Positions 25,777-35,262 of a DNA stretch of 64,000 nucleotides are shown here, piece by piece. The first letter of the stretch is position 1. Every line of letters begins with the position of its first letter. Under the pieces are notes generated by a model. It ran no database searches. It saw nothing but the letters and a program-made list of their open reading frames with translations, and was not told the DNA's origin. Source of the DNA: UBA5026 sp949065595 (GTDB taxonomy: Bacteria; Bacillota_I; Bacilli_A; RF39; UBA660). Both the position numbers and the translations under genes were made by a program. The stretch covers positions 1 through 64,000 of the forward strand of contig CARSXK010000001.1 in the NCBI GenBank assembly GCA_949065595.1, written 5' to 3'.

Positions 25777-26232
25777 TTATTTATGATATGCTTCATGATT
25801 TAAAATACGATAGGAACGGTAAATTTGTTCTAATAATAGTACCCTAAATAAAGGATGAGGAAATGTAAATTTAGAAAAGGAAAGCGTGAAATTGGCTCTA
25901 TTCTTGATACTTTCATCCAACCCATATGACCCTCCTATGATAAATGTCAAATTTCCATGATGCTGCATTATTTGGTCTATTGTTTGTGAAAATTCGATTG
26001 AATTCAACATTTTACCATCAATTTCCAAAGAAATTACATAATCCTTTTCATGGATGTATTTTTCGATTTTTTCCTTTTCTGTTATTAAAATTTTAAAGAT
26101 GTCATCTCCTGAACTATCTGGCACTTCAATTATTTCTAATTTTGTATACTTTCCAAGTCTTTTTTGATATTCTGCAATTGCTTCTTTTAAATATTTTTCT
26201 TTGATTTTTCCAACACAAATAATTTTAATCAT
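25777..26232 (-). CDS. rlmH: 23S rRNA pseudouridine-1915 N3-methyltransferase RlmH
   Basis: The 151-residue SPOUT methyltransferase shows IKIICVGKIKEKYLKEAI at the start and the knotted SAM site TFIIGGSYGLDESIKNRA and FTFPHPLFRVLLLEQIYRSYRILNHEAYHK (in part). It methylates pseudouridine 1915 in helix 69 of 23S rRNA. It overlaps walJ by four bases (ATGA), the usual neighbour in Firmicutes. Confidence 0.97.
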   Translation of the reverse strand: MIKIICVGKIKEKYLKEAIAEYQKRLGKYTKLEIIEVPDSSGDDIFKILITEKEKIEKYIHEKDYVISLEIDGKMLNSIEFSQTIDQIMQHHGNLTFIIGGSYGLDESIKNRANFTLSFSKFTFPHPLFRVLLLEQIYRSYRILNHEAYHK

Positions 26233-26993
26233 ACTTCTAATAACTCTGTTCTATCTCTTTGTGTAGCAATTACAATATGTTCAATTTGTTGCCCTTCTTT
26301 TTGCAATGCCTTTTCCAATGTAGAAAGGGCTAGTTCTTTTGTATTATTATCTTCACTTAAATGGGCAAGAACAATACATTTTGTTTCCTCTCCAATAAAT
26401 TGGGACAAATAATACGCAGAATCTTGATTGGACAAATGTCCTTTGTCTCCCAATATTCTTTGTTTGATAGGATATGGATATCTCCCATTCATAAGCATCT
26501 CAACATCATGATTACTCTCCATAATGTATAAATTTTTATTTTTTAATCTTTTATGATTCTTATAGTTAATATAACCTGTATCAGTTATATAAACTACTGA
26601 TTTTCCATTATGTTCTACTATATATCCATTGGAATCTGCAACATCATGTGAGGTTTTAATAATTTTAACTGTAATATCATCAATTGTAAAATCAGAATCA
26701 ATCCACATATAATTGGGAAGGAATATCGTTGTACTCAATTCTTCATACATTTTTTGTGTTAAATAAATAGTTGGATTATATTTTTTGATAAAAACACGTA
26801 AGCCTCCAATATGATCTACATGAGTGTGTGTGATTAAAATTCCTTTAATTTGATTAGGATTTACCCCGATTTCTGTTAGTTCTTTTTCCACATAAGCACA
26901 ACTTGGTCCCAAATCGATTAATAAAGAAGTGGAAGAAGATGCGATATAAGTTGCATTCCCTTTACTTCCACTTGCTAATACACATACTTTCAT
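26229..26993 (-). CDS. walJ: Metallo-beta-lactamase-fold hydrolase WalJ/YycJ
   Basis: This 254-residue protein has the MBL metal motif ITHTHVDHIGGL, an Asp in ITDTGYI and IVLAHLSEDNNTKE. It matches WalJ/YycJ, often encoded downstream of walKRHI and linked to replication/cell-division coordination; here walK and walR are not adjacent. It overlaps both neighbours by four bases, indicating translational coupling from the M23 gene to rlmH. Confidence 0.93.
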   Translation of the reverse strand: MKVCVLASGSKGNATYIASSSTSLLIDLGPSCAYVEKELTEIGVNPNQIKGILITHTHVDHIGGLRVFIKKYNPTIYLTQKMYEELSTTIFLPNYMWIDSDFTIDDITVKIIKTSHDVADSNGYIVEHNGKSVVYITDTGYINYKNHKRLKNKNLYIMESNHDVEMLMNGRYPYPIKQRILGDKGHLSNQDSAYYLSQFIGEETKCIVLAHLSEDNNTKELALSTLEKALQKEGQQIEHIVIATQRDRTELLEV

Positions 26994-28468
26994 GAGCCGA
27001 ATACTCCTGGAAATCTGATTCTTGGATTAAAGGTTCCATTTAAAGCACTTGATTTCCATGGATAATTCTTCCATACCTCTAAATGGAGATGACACGCTGT
27101 TGCCCATCCAGTATCACCAGTATATCCTATTACTTGGCCACGGCTTACAATATCTCCTGTTTTTACAGCAATTCTTGACATGTGATTATAACATGTATAT
27201 TCTCCATAGCTGTGATCGATACATACATAATTACCATTGATATAATGATATTTTGCTTCTACTACTTTACCATTGGTTACTGCTCTGATTTCAGAACCAC
27301 AACCAATACCTGCGATATCCATTCCAGAATGTAATTCACGTTTTCCTGTAATTGGACTAATTCGATATCCATAGTTAGACGAAATATTCCATCCACTTAC
27401 TGTAGGCCAATACCAGTTATTTGGACTACCTACACCACTTTGATATTTTGTTCCTTTTAAGACAATTTCATTGACAACTGGTTTCAATTCTTCTTTTGAA
27501 ATCAAATTGATATAGTTGGTTACCCCATTGACGACTTTTACTTTACTACTGACACGTTCTAGTCCATTTTCTCCTACTTGAATCACTTTATCATCTCCAA
27601 GTGGCGCATCATTGTCATATTCATAATTGGTCTGATAATGTGCCTCTTGATCTTCCACCATATAAGTTTCAATCGCCACAGAAATTTGAGGGTTGGTCAT
27701 TTCAATTATAACTTCTTGTCCAGGAAATAATAAGTTTTTTTCACTGGTAAAATTGTTATTGGAAATTAAAAATTCTTCAACACTGATTTGATGATTATAG
27801 GCAATATCACTAATGGTATCACCTACCTTTACAATATAAGTTTCTTTTTTTCGATCTTCTCCAAATACTAAAAATTGGGAAAGTTCTTCAGCGCTCGTAT
27901 AAATTGTTTCTGTTACTGGAATATTGGCTTTTTTAGTTGTAATGGCTTCTTCTATGTAAATATCTTCGATAATTTTACCAGTTGTTACAATTTCTGTTTG
28001 CACTGTTTCATTGTAAGTTGTATAATCTTCAGTCCCTACGAAGGTTTTCATAGTGGTTCTTACTGCTTCATCAAAAATTTCTTTTTCTGTGACATAAACT
28101 GTGATGACGCGATCATCTTTACGTAAAGTAAACTGATATCCTGGTACTGTAAATGCTTCTTTATTGACCAATTTTTTGTATACCTCTTCAATCGAATTCA
28201 TTTGGTCAGAATAGGTTGTTAATTTTTTAATTTCCAATCCTTCTGGAACATTGACAGATGATACATGATATTTTTCCTTATAAGAAATATTTTGTTTGTT
28301 AATATATTTTTCCAACTCTTTTTTGGAAGAGATAACTCCAATCACTTCATCTTTTAAATACACTTTATAAAAAGTATTGGGATCTTGTTTTTGCTTGTAA
28401 TTGAATCCCAAAAGGAAAATAATTACACTGATGAAAACAATTACAATTGTAAGCATATTTTTTTTCAC
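26990..28468 (-). CDS. Secreted peptidoglycan endopeptidase with LysM, G5 and M23 domains
   Basis: A 492-residue surface enzyme. An N-terminal transmembrane anchor (about 4-22) is followed by a region with YkuD/G5-associated repeats, a LysM domain (about 217-260, ETYIVKVGDTISDIAYNHQISVEEF), a G5-like domain (about 270-345) and a C-terminal M23 LytM domain (about 355-490). The zinc and catalytic residues are intact: HSGMDIAG (HxxxD) and CHLHLEVWKN (HxH). It probably cleaves stem-peptide cross-bridges during growth. The preceding LysM positions it on glycan. Confidence 0.93.
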   Translation of the reverse strand: MKKNMLTIVIVFISVIIFLLGFNYKQKQDPNTFYKVYLKDEVIGVISSKKELEKYINKQNISYKEKYHVSSVNVPEGLEIKKLTTYSDQMNSIEEVYKKLVNKEAFTVPGYQFTLRKDDRVITVYVTEKEIFDEAVRTTMKTFVGTEDYTTYNETVQTEIVTTGKIIEDIYIEEAITTKKANIPVTETIYTSAEELSQFLVFGEDRKKETYIVKVGDTISDIAYNHQISVEEFLISNNNFTSEKNLLFPGQEVIIEMTNPQISVAIETYMVEDQEAHYQTNYEYDNDAPLGDDKVIQVGENGLERVSSKVKVVNGVTNYINLISKEELKPVVNEIVLKGTKYQSGVGSPNNWYWPTVSGWNISSNYGYRISPITGKRELHSGMDIAGIGCGSEIRAVTNGKVVEAKYHYINGNYVCIDHSYGEYTCYNHMSRIAVKTGDIVSRGQVIGYTGDTGWATACHLHLEVWKNYPWKSSALNGTFNPRIRFPGVFGS

Positions 28469-28476
28469 ATAATCAC

Positions 28477-29820
28477 CTATTCTTCTTGTTTATCAATAAA
28501 ATTTACAAAAGTTGCTTTATTTCTTCTGAAAATAAGTTCAATAGTTGTTGTTGGCCCATTACGATGTTTCCCAATAATAAATTCACTTTTACTTGTGTAT
28601 TCATCGATGGCAGTTTCTTTGTTATAATAGTCATCACGATATAAAAAGGCTACAATATCGGCATCTTGCTCAATCGAACCAGATTCTCTTAAATCACTTA
28701 AGATAGGACGTTTGTCATCCCTACCTTCTACACTACGTGAAAGTTGGGCCAAAGCGATTACAGGAATTTCTAATTCCATGGCCAATGTTTTTAAAGAACG
28801 TGATATTTCGGCAATTTCTTGTTGCCGATTTCCCGCATACTTTGCGCCACCACTAATCAATTGAAGGTAGTCAATGATAACAATATCTAATCCATCATTT
28901 GAACTTGCCAAACGGCGACACTTGGCACGTATTTCAGCAATTGTCATACCTGGTGTATCATCCATAAAAATTTTGGTATCTGCTAAACGACTGATGGCTT
29001 CGTTAACACGTTTCCAATCATTATGTTCTAATCGCCCACTAATCAATTTGTTTAATTCAATTTGACCAACGGATGATAGCATACGTGTTGCAAGTTGTTC
29101 AGCGCCCATTTCCATGTTAAATAAAGCGACTGTTTTTTTGTTGTTCATAGCGATATTAGTCGCTAAATTCAAAGCAAAAGCTGTTTTTCCCATAGCAGGA
29201 CGTGCTGCAATAATAATCAGCTCATTGGGATGGAATCCAGATGTAATTTTATCTAAATCGTAAAAACCTGTTGCAAGTCCTGTAATTTCGCCCCTATTTT
29301 GAGAAAGTTTTTCTAAATCAGCTTGTGTTTTGAATAGTACATCTTGAATGGTTCTAAATTCTGTCCCTTTTCTTGTTTTTACTACATTTAGTATCTTTTT
29401 TTCTGCACGATCTAAAATGTCACTAATATCCTCTGTTGATTGATATCCATCAGTTGCAATTTCAGTTGCGGAATCAATTAATCTCCTCAATATGGCTTTT
29501 TCTTCGACAATTTTAATATATTCATCTACATTAGCAGCACTTGGTACCAATGTAGCAATTTCACTTAAATAAGCAACGCCACCAATTTGTTTGAGTTCTT
29601 TTCTTTTATCCAATTCAGCTGTTACAGTTGTAAGATCAATTGCACTTCCAGCTTCCGATAAATGGGATATTACATTGAATATTTTACCATGTGCATCAGA
29701 ATAGAATTGATCGCTTGTTAGTCCTTCTATACATTTTTGTAGTGCATATTTGGATAAGAACATAGATCCTAATACTGATTGTTCTGCAACAAGGTTATGA
29801 GGGATAATTTTCTCCATCAT
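28477..29820 (-). CDS. dnaB: Replicative DNA helicase DnaB
   Basis: The 447-residue hexameric helicase (called DnaC in Bacillus subtilis) has the N-terminal primase-interacting domain (PHNLVAEQSVLGSMFL), Walker A in IIAARPAMGKTAFALNLA, Walker B IVIIDYLQLI and the arginine-finger region KHRNGPTTTIELIF. It unwinds DNA 5' to 3' at the fork. It lies five bases after rplI in the conserved rplI-dnaB order. No intein is present. Confidence 0.97.
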   Translation of the reverse strand: MMEKIIPHNLVAEQSVLGSMFLSKYALQKCIEGLTSDQFYSDAHGKIFNVISHLSEAGSAIDLTTVTAELDKRKELKQIGGVAYLSEIATLVPSAANVDEYIKIVEEKAILRRLIDSATEIATDGYQSTEDISDILDRAEKKILNVVKTRKGTEFRTIQDVLFKTQADLEKLSQNRGEITGLATGFYDLDKITSGFHPNELIIIAARPAMGKTAFALNLATNIAMNNKKTVALFNMEMGAEQLATRMLSSVGQIELNKLISGRLEHNDWKRVNEAISRLADTKIFMDDTPGMTIAEIRAKCRRLASSNDGLDIVIIDYLQLISGGAKYAGNRQQEIAEISRSLKTLAMELEIPVIALAQLSRSVEGRDDKRPILSDLRESGSIEQDADIVAFLYRDDYYNKETAIDEYTSKSEFIIGKHRNGPTTTIELIFRRNKATFVNFIDKQEE

Positions 29821-29825
29821 TCCAC

Positions 29826-30272
29826 CTAACTTCCTTTTATTACTTTAATTTTTAATGTAGCTTTCACTTCTTTATGTAATTCAACTTCTACTTGATGCAT
29901 TCCTAAACTCATAATTGGATGATCCATCATTATTTTCGTTTTATCAATTTGATATCCTAAATTTTGTAGTTCTTTTTGAATTTGTTTGGTTGAAATTTGT
30001 CCAAACATTCTATCTTGCTCTCCTGTTTGGGCAGTAAATACAATTGTCTGTTTTTCTAGTTCTTTTTTAAAATCTTTCATATCTTTTATGCGCAATGATT
30101 CTTCTAATGCTGCTTCTGATAAAGTACGACTTAATTTATTTATATTTGTTTGTGTGGCAGGTACAGCAAATCCTTTTTTGACTAAAAAATTCATAGCATA
30201 TCCATCTGCTACCTCTTTGATTTCGTCCTTTTTTCCTTGCCCTTTGACATCTTTTATAAAAATTACTTTCAT
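29826..30272 (-). CDS. rplI: 50S ribosomal protein L9
   Basis: 148 residues: the N-terminal rRNA-binding domain MKVIFIKDVKGQGKKDEIKEVADGYAMNFLVKKGFA (in part), a long connecting helix (about 45-75) and the C-terminal domain with QDRMFGQISTKQI. It lies between the DHH phosphodiesterase and dnaB with gaps of four and five bases, so the three genes form one operon. Confidence 0.97.
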   Translation of the reverse strand: MKVIFIKDVKGQGKKDEIKEVADGYAMNFLVKKGFAVPATQTNINKLSRTLSEAALEESLRIKDMKDFKKELEKQTIVFTAQTGEQDRMFGQISTKQIQKELQNLGYQIDKTKIMMDHPIMSLGMHQVEVELHKEVKATLKIKVIKGS

Positions 30273-30276
30273 TTCA

Positions 30277-31248
30277 TCACCTATATTCTTTTAATCGTTT
30301 TAATAACATCTTTTTTACTTTATATAAATTCCCTGATTTGATAGTACATGCAGCATCTGTTTTGTGTCCACCGCCACCCAAAGCCCTCATGTACACTTCT
30401 ACATCTATTTTACCAACAGATCTGGCACTGATTCCAACCAATCGTTTTCCAATAAAACCAATCGCAAATGCTGCTTCAACTGTATCAAATTGAAGTAAAT
30501 TTTCAGCAATCAAAGCAAGTTCATAGTTTGAATGAATGTGATGGTCCATAACGCAAAGCGCCATAGTATCATTTATCATGTCACTATTTTTAATAAAATC
30601 TTGTCTTACAACATAGCTCTCTTTGTTTTCTTTTAGTAATTGTTGTTTTTCTATGTTATCAGCACCTAATGTCATTAGGTAAGCAGCTGTTTCATAAGTC
30701 TTATTCGTTGTTTTAATATTAAAGTTGTTGGTATCAATTGTAAGCCCTGCTAAAAGAATGGTTGCAACAGTATTTGGAATCGATTTGTTTGTTTCTTTTA
30801 AATATGTCGTTATCATTTCTGCAGTACTAGACACATCATTGTCAATATATTTGACAAGGGCATTGTTAATGGTATTTTCACTCTCGATATGATGGTCGAT
30901 TACAATATAATCACAAAATTTATCAATTATGTTAGGATATTCTAATAATTCTTTTTTATTGGTATCTAATATGATAACCAAACTATTCTTTGTATTATCT
31001 AGTTTTTCTTTTGTAATGTATTCGATTGAAATTCCCTTTTCAATTAACAGTTGCATACTTTTTTGAATCGACATATTTTTTTGAATATCATCCATTAAGA
31101 TAACTGCCTTTTTTCCATAGGAGGTGATGATATGATACATACATAAGGCAGATCCAAATGCATCCAAGTCAATGGACTTATGTGCAAGAAGAATGACCTC
31201 ATCATGTTGTTCAATTTGTTTTGTAATTTGTTCATGTATTTTGTGCAT
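30277..31248 (-). CDS. Stand-alone DHH/DHHA1 phosphodiesterase in the gdpP position
   Basis: This 323-residue soluble protein contains only the DHH (about 18-170) and DHHA1 (about 230-320) domains. Metal-binding motifs are HKSIDLDAFGSALCM, VIILDTNKKE and IVIDHHIES; DHHA1 shows ARSVGKIDVEVYMRALGGGGHKTDAAC (in part). In Firmicutes the gene before rplI-dnaB is GdpP, a c-di-AMP phosphodiesterase with two transmembrane helices, PAS and degenerate GGDEF in front of DHH. Those parts are absent. It probably hydrolyses c-di-AMP or pApA like Pde2. Start 31248 uses GAGGTGG. Confidence 0.88.
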   Translation of the reverse strand: MHKIHEQITKQIEQHDEVILLAHKSIDLDAFGSALCMYHIITSYGKKAVILMDDIQKNMSIQKSMQLLIEKGISIEYITKEKLDNTKNSLVIILDTNKKELLEYPNIIDKFCDYIVIDHHIESENTINNALVKYIDNDVSSTAEMITTYLKETNKSIPNTVATILLAGLTIDTNNFNIKTTNKTYETAAYLMTLGADNIEKQQLLKENKESYVVRQDFIKNSDMINDTMALCVMDHHIHSNYELALIAENLLQFDTVEAAFAIGFIGKRLVGISARSVGKIDVEVYMRALGGGGHKTDAACTIKSGNLYKVKKMLLKRLKEYR

Positions 31249-31342
31249 AATCCACCTCAATCAACATTATACTATAAATTTGTCTACTTGTCTAAAGTTC
31301 AATTATATTTTTATATATTATACTTTTTTATTTTATGTACAA

Positions 31343-31371
31343 GAAAAAACTTATGTTTTTTCACATAAGTT
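31343..31371 (-). terminator. Terminator of the lipoprotein gene
   Basis: AACTTATG-TGAAAAAA-CATAAGTT followed by TTTTCTTG on the minus strand. Confidence 0.8.
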
Positions 31372-31400
31372 ACTCTTTCATAGATTTAATGTTTACCCTT

Positions 31401-31823
31401 TTATTTACAAGTGTATCCTTCTTCTTTTAATTCTGATTGAAAATCTTCTTTACTCATAGATTCTTTTTCAAACATATCTTTTATATTTTCTGAAGACATT
31501 TTACTGAAATCAAATGTAATTTTTGTAGTTAACGTTAAATCTTTTTTATTGATTGTTCCCTCTACACCATTCATAGCGTTTGACATTCCTACTGCTAATT
31601 GAGCCATTGCATAATCTTCTTCAAGATCTTCAGCTGTTTCATATGTAGCAGTTGATTCTTGTACCATTTTTTTCAAAGTCCCTTTTTCAAAAGTTCCAAT
31701 AATAGTTTCAGTACTATTTCCATTTTTCATGGTACATTTCAATTCTTCTTTAGCGCTAGAACCACAACCAGTCATTCCAACTAATAAAATTCCGCAAATA
31801 ACAGCCACTATTACTTTTTTCAC
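31401..31823 (-). CDS. Small lipoprotein, possibly DUF1307-like
   Basis: A signal peptide with lipobox VGMTGC (Cys20) marks it as a membrane-anchored lipoprotein of about 120 mature residues. The mature part (KCTMKNGNSTETIIGTFEKGTLKKM; LTLTTKITFDFSKM; FQSELKEEGYTCK) resembles the DUF1307/YehR group in pattern, a weak call. A second Cys pair (KCTM and YTCK) could form a disulphide. It is monocistronic. Function unknown. Confidence 0.8.
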   Translation of the reverse strand: MKKVIVAVICGILLVGMTGCGSSAKEELKCTMKNGNSTETIIGTFEKGTLKKMVQESTATYETAEDLEEDYAMAQLAVGMSNAMNGVEGTINKKDLTLTTKITFDFSKMSSENIKDMFEKESMSKEDFQSELKEEGYTCK

Positions 31824-31897
31824 TTATTTCACCTCCCACCACATAAATCATAAAATGTTTTATAATTACATTTTAATGCAACTATATTGTACCATAT

Positions 31898-33310
31898 TTA
31901 CATTCTTTTTGCAATAAAATTTCTAGCATTTTGTCCATTCACATTTGTATTATTAGCACCATTCATACTAGAATCTGATAATCCTGTTTTATGTTTTAAT
32001 AACTGATCTATTTTCTGTAAATTCTCCATTTTTACTTCTGTATCTTTTTCATAAGTATGTCTTGCATTCACATTACGATATTTACTATACATCAATATAA
32101 AATAAATGATACCTGATAACAAAAAGATCCAGTCGTATTCGAAATCTACGTATAATACTGTAATTAATCCTATCAATTCTACTAAAAAAGAAATCATAAC
32201 TAATTTTGGCATATGAATTGGAATACTTCCCATTGTTTCCTTGGTCCTAGCATTTACTGCAACATAATGTAATACTTTTTTATTACCACTTACTTGTTGA
32301 TAACTATATAACCATACTGGTAAATATGCCGCTTTCCATTGCTCACCTTTTATTTCAAATTGTTCTTGTTGCCAAGCAACTCCACGATCATATTCCTTTA
32401 AAGTATTATTGGTAGATATTCGTGCAATATCTTTTGATTGTATACTAACAGTTTCTTTTAATTCATCAATATTAGTATCACGTCTTTCAGAAGTATATCC
32501 TTTTAAATAATTGGCATTATATCTGACACAATTTTCAATATCAAATGGCATAATAGCATTGATAATATTGTTTGTTTGGTTTGAAGAATTTTTCAATCGT
32601 TCAGAATTGGATTCAATGGTTAACCCATAAATGGCAATATCAAATTCACGTCCTACTTCATATAAATCCGCATCATAATAGGTTTTTGCACGCTCTCCAG
32701 TACCACGTGTATATTCTCTTACTAAATGCTCACCTTTTCCATAAAATTTTGCATGGGCATTGATATCTACAACCATATAGGGAAAATATACTCCCATTAT
32801 ATTTTCAGTTGTAAATTCTTGTTTAAATTTAGGATGGGCAAAAAATTTACGTTTTCCGACAAAATTTGCAATTTGAATCTTCGCAGCATCTTTGGTAATT
32901 TGAAAAGGTAATACTGCATCTGGAATACTACCATTAGGAATTTGTTGGTTGACAGACAATATATTTCTACACCAGTGGCACTTTGCTTGCGAAGAAGAAG
33001 CAGTATCAATCACAACTTCTGCACCACAACTACTACACTTAAAGGTCACCACATCATTGCTAGACGCAACAATATTTTGGGCACCAGAACCAATCACTTG
33101 TCCATGTAACTGACTAATATCTGTTGCCATTCCAGTTAGTTTGTTAGGAGAAAATTCATGTCTACAATAATTACATCTTAAAAGGCCATTGTTTGAATTT
33201 AGCGAAATATCTGTTGCCCCACATTTTGGGCATTTATCTTGACCATCTTTTGATTCCACATCCGTTTGAACTACTCTAGTTGTTTTAGATAACATGTTGT
33301 TTTCTTCCAT
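31898..33310 (-). CDS. Double zinc-ribbon membrane protein, YdjG-like
   Basis: About 470 residues. Two N-terminal zinc ribbons are clear: CPKCGATDISLN...CNYC and CSSCGAEVVID...CHWC. A large middle domain (YFPYMVVDINAHAKFYG, YEVGREFDIAIYGLTIES, KAAYLPVWLYSYQQVSGNKKVLHYVAVNA, in part) precedes two transmembrane helices. This architecture and the SPFH partner just upstream match Bacillus subtilis YdjG and YdjI, reported to work with a PspA homologue in envelope stress. The ATG at 33310, four bases past the upstream stop, is preferred; its ribosome-binding site is poor, so coupling is likely. Confidence 0.83.
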   Translation of the reverse strand: MEENNMLSKTTRVVQTDVESKDGQDKCPKCGATDISLNSNNGLLRCNYCRHEFSPNKLTGMATDISQLHGQVIGSGAQNIVASSNDVVTFKCSSCGAEVVIDTASSSQAKCHWCRNILSVNQQIPNGSIPDAVLPFQITKDAAKIQIANFVGKRKFFAHPKFKQEFTTENIMGVYFPYMVVDINAHAKFYGKGEHLVREYTRGTGERAKTYYDADLYEVGREFDIAIYGLTIESNSERLKNSSNQTNNIINAIMPFDIENCVRYNANYLKGYTSERRDTNIDELKETVSIQSKDIARISTNNTLKEYDRGVAWQQEQFEIKGEQWKAAYLPVWLYSYQQVSGNKKVLHYVAVNARTKETMGSIPIHMPKLVMISFLVELIGLITVLYVDFEYDWIFLLSGIIYFILMYSKYRNVNARHTYEKDTEVKMENLQKIDQLLKHKTGLSDSSMNGANNTNVNGQNARNFIAKRM

Positions 33311-33314
33311 GATA

Positions 33315-34535
33315 CTACAACCCCAGCAATTTGGATTTGAGTGCATCAAAGTCTTCTTGTGTAATTATACCTGCATCTAATAATTTTTTGGCTTCTGCCA
33401 ATTTTGCATAGGAATCTTCTTTATCAGACTGTTGGCTGACAGGTTGCTCTTCTGGTGTTTGTTGAGATGCTTGTCCAAAGTTTGGTTGATAACTATTTCC
33501 CGCATTTGGTTGTTGCATTGCACCCATCATATTTCCAGAAGCATTCATACCCATTCCCATGAAAGCCATACCAGAGCCACCGCCATTTTCGCCAGCTGCT
33601 TGCATTCCTCTTGCAACAGATTGTTGCATAAAGCTATTTCCTCTCGCACCAGATAAGGCATCAGCTTTTTTCACATCTTTCATAAGGACTTTGGTATCTT
33701 CGTCATATTCAATTGCCAAAATAGCGGTTTTTATAATTTCTAGACCTCTGTCACTTTTCCATTGATATGCTTCTTCCACTGCTTGTGATAATGCTTGAGC
33801 AAAACCAATTTGATCTGCTTGAATTTTAGAAATACGGTTTCCTTTACTAGGATCATTTGTATAATTTGAAAAGGCAGCAGATAATGTACTTACAACCTCA
33901 TTGAAAAGTTGTGCTCCAGCATCATTATCCATATCAGCAAAATCAAACACAGGTGCTCCTGGTTGTAAATATTTTGCTGGAACAAAATTTTTGATGAATA
34001 AAAGTGGATCTGTTATTTTTAGAGTATAAGTTCCTCTTGTTACAGCTCCTACTTGTGTTCCAAAATAGGCATCATCCCAATATATTTCAGATTGTGTTCC
34101 AAACCGGTTGTTTGGAATTTCTTTTAAGTTTACATAAAATGCAAGTTGTTGACCTCCTGGTTGTCCACCAAATTTAAAGCGGTCCCATGATGTTTTAATA
34201 GTTGATGCTAAAATCCCATCCCCACTAAACATCGATCTTGAATTTGGATCATCACTTCTAAATTCAAAACCTCCTGGTTCTGCAATCAATCCAGTAATCG
34301 CACCATCTTGAATTGTAATAAGCGCTGTTCCCTCTGGCACAATTATTTTACTTCCATTGGTGATTATATTTTCTGAACCTTTGGTATTTTCACCACGACC
34401 AGCATTTGTTCCTTGTGGTACTGCTTGAAATAAGGCAGCTGTTCCTGAAACATTTGGTTTAGGTCCATAAAAATCTTTCCATTGATCCGCAAAAGTTCCA
34501 CCGATTGCCCCTGCGAATGCTTTAATAAATCCCAT
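33315..34535 (-). CDS. SPFH-domain protein with C-terminal SHOCT, YdjI-like
   Basis: The 406-residue protein starts GFIKAFAGAIGGTFADQWKDF and carries an SPFH domain (about 55-285: IVPEGTALITIQDGAITGLI, GGFEFRSDD, IKTSWDRFKFGGQPGGQQLAF in part, TRGTYTLKITDPLLFIKNFV). A Gly/Met/Gln-rich low-complexity linker (about 300-370) leads to a SHOCT motif (YAKLAEAKKLLDAGIITQEDFDALKSKL in part). Proteins of this type form membrane scaffolds. It is translated together with the zinc-ribbon gene downstream. No pspA is nearby. Confidence 0.9.
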   Translation of the reverse strand: MGFIKAFAGAIGGTFADQWKDFYGPKPNVSGTAALFQAVPQGTNAGRGENTKGSENIITNGSKIIVPEGTALITIQDGAITGLIAEPGGFEFRSDDPNSRSMFSGDGILASTIKTSWDRFKFGGQPGGQQLAFYVNLKEIPNNRFGTQSEIYWDDAYFGTQVGAVTRGTYTLKITDPLLFIKNFVPAKYLQPGAPVFDFADMDNDAGAQLFNEVVSTLSAAFSNYTNDPSKGNRISKIQADQIGFAQALSQAVEEAYQWKSDRGLEIIKTAILAIEYDEDTKVLMKDVKKADALSGARGNSFMQQSVARGMQAAGENGGGSGMAFMGMGMNASGNMMGAMQQPNAGNSYQPNFGQASQQTPEEQPVSQQSDKEDSYAKLAEAKKLLDAGIITQEDFDALKSKLLGL

Positions 34536-34803
34536 ATTTTACCTCCATATAATATTTTACGAATATTGGTATTACACAATTTTTATATCAGTTATATTAT
34601 TTGTTTTCATCACCTCGTTTTATAATATATACTATATATACAATTTAATTGTAGAATACTTCTATTCTTGCTTTATTATAACATACTTTTATTTTATTTA
34701 TGTATTATTTTTACATGTTTAATTATATTTTTTCATTTTTGTGTACTAATACTAAAATAAATTTCCTGATATTCTATAGGATAATAATTATAGTGGTGAT
34801 AAA

Positions 34804-35253
34804 ATGGAATTTAAAAAAGATGATGAAAATTATATTTATAATGTAATTGGTCGGAATGTAAAAAAATATAGAAAAGAGAAACATTTGACACAAAGTGAAT
34901 TGGCGGAACAAATCGATTATTCGCTGTCATTTATTGCTAGTATTGAAAGTAAAAAGAAGCATCAAACTTTTTCGCTTGGAGCGTTATGGAGAATTGCCTC
35001 TGTATTAGGTGTCGATATGTATAAATTTTGTATCGATGATTCTACACAAATGGAGGAAAAACTAAAATATGTAAAATATAAATGTAATAAATGTTCTTAT
35101 GAGACTGATATTCCATATGAATTACTAGAATTGTTGACAAAAGCCAATGAAATCTATACACATAATCAAAAAAATTCACCATTATTTCAATGTGCCAATT
35201 GTGATGGACATATTATCCCAATTCAAAGTATTCAAAAAAAATCTCAACTATAG
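34804..35253 (+). CDS. XRE regulator fused to a zinc ribbon
   Basis: Residues about 10-75 form an XRE helix-turn-helix (NVIGRNVKKYRKEKHLTQSELAEQIDYSLSFIASIES in part) related to the regulator at 4315. A C-terminal zinc ribbon (about 94-140) has CNKCSYETDIPYELLELLTKAN and CANCDGHIIPIQ. The metal site could sense zinc or redox state or mediate contacts. It diverges from the YdjI/YdjG-like operon across 270 bases and is the natural candidate to regulate it; that is inference. GTGGTGATAAA precedes the ATG. Confidence 0.87.
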   Translation: MEFKKDDENYIYNVIGRNVKKYRKEKHLTQSELAEQIDYSLSFIASIESKKKHQTFSLGALWRIASVLGVDMYKFCIDDSTQMEEKLKYVKYKCNKCSYETDIPYELLELLTKANEIYTHNQKNSPLFQCANCDGHIIPIQSIQKKSQL

Positions 35254-35261
35254 TTGGGATT
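35240..35261. terminator. Hairpin at the stop codon of the XRE-zinc-ribbon gene, T-tract lost on the plus strand
   Basis: A 22-base near-perfect dyad (AATCTCAAC / GTTGGGATT with one wobble) contains the stop codon. On the minus strand eight T follow it. On the plus strand the expected T-run is missing because the IS end begins two bases later. Confidence 0.6.
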
Positions 35262-35262
35262 C

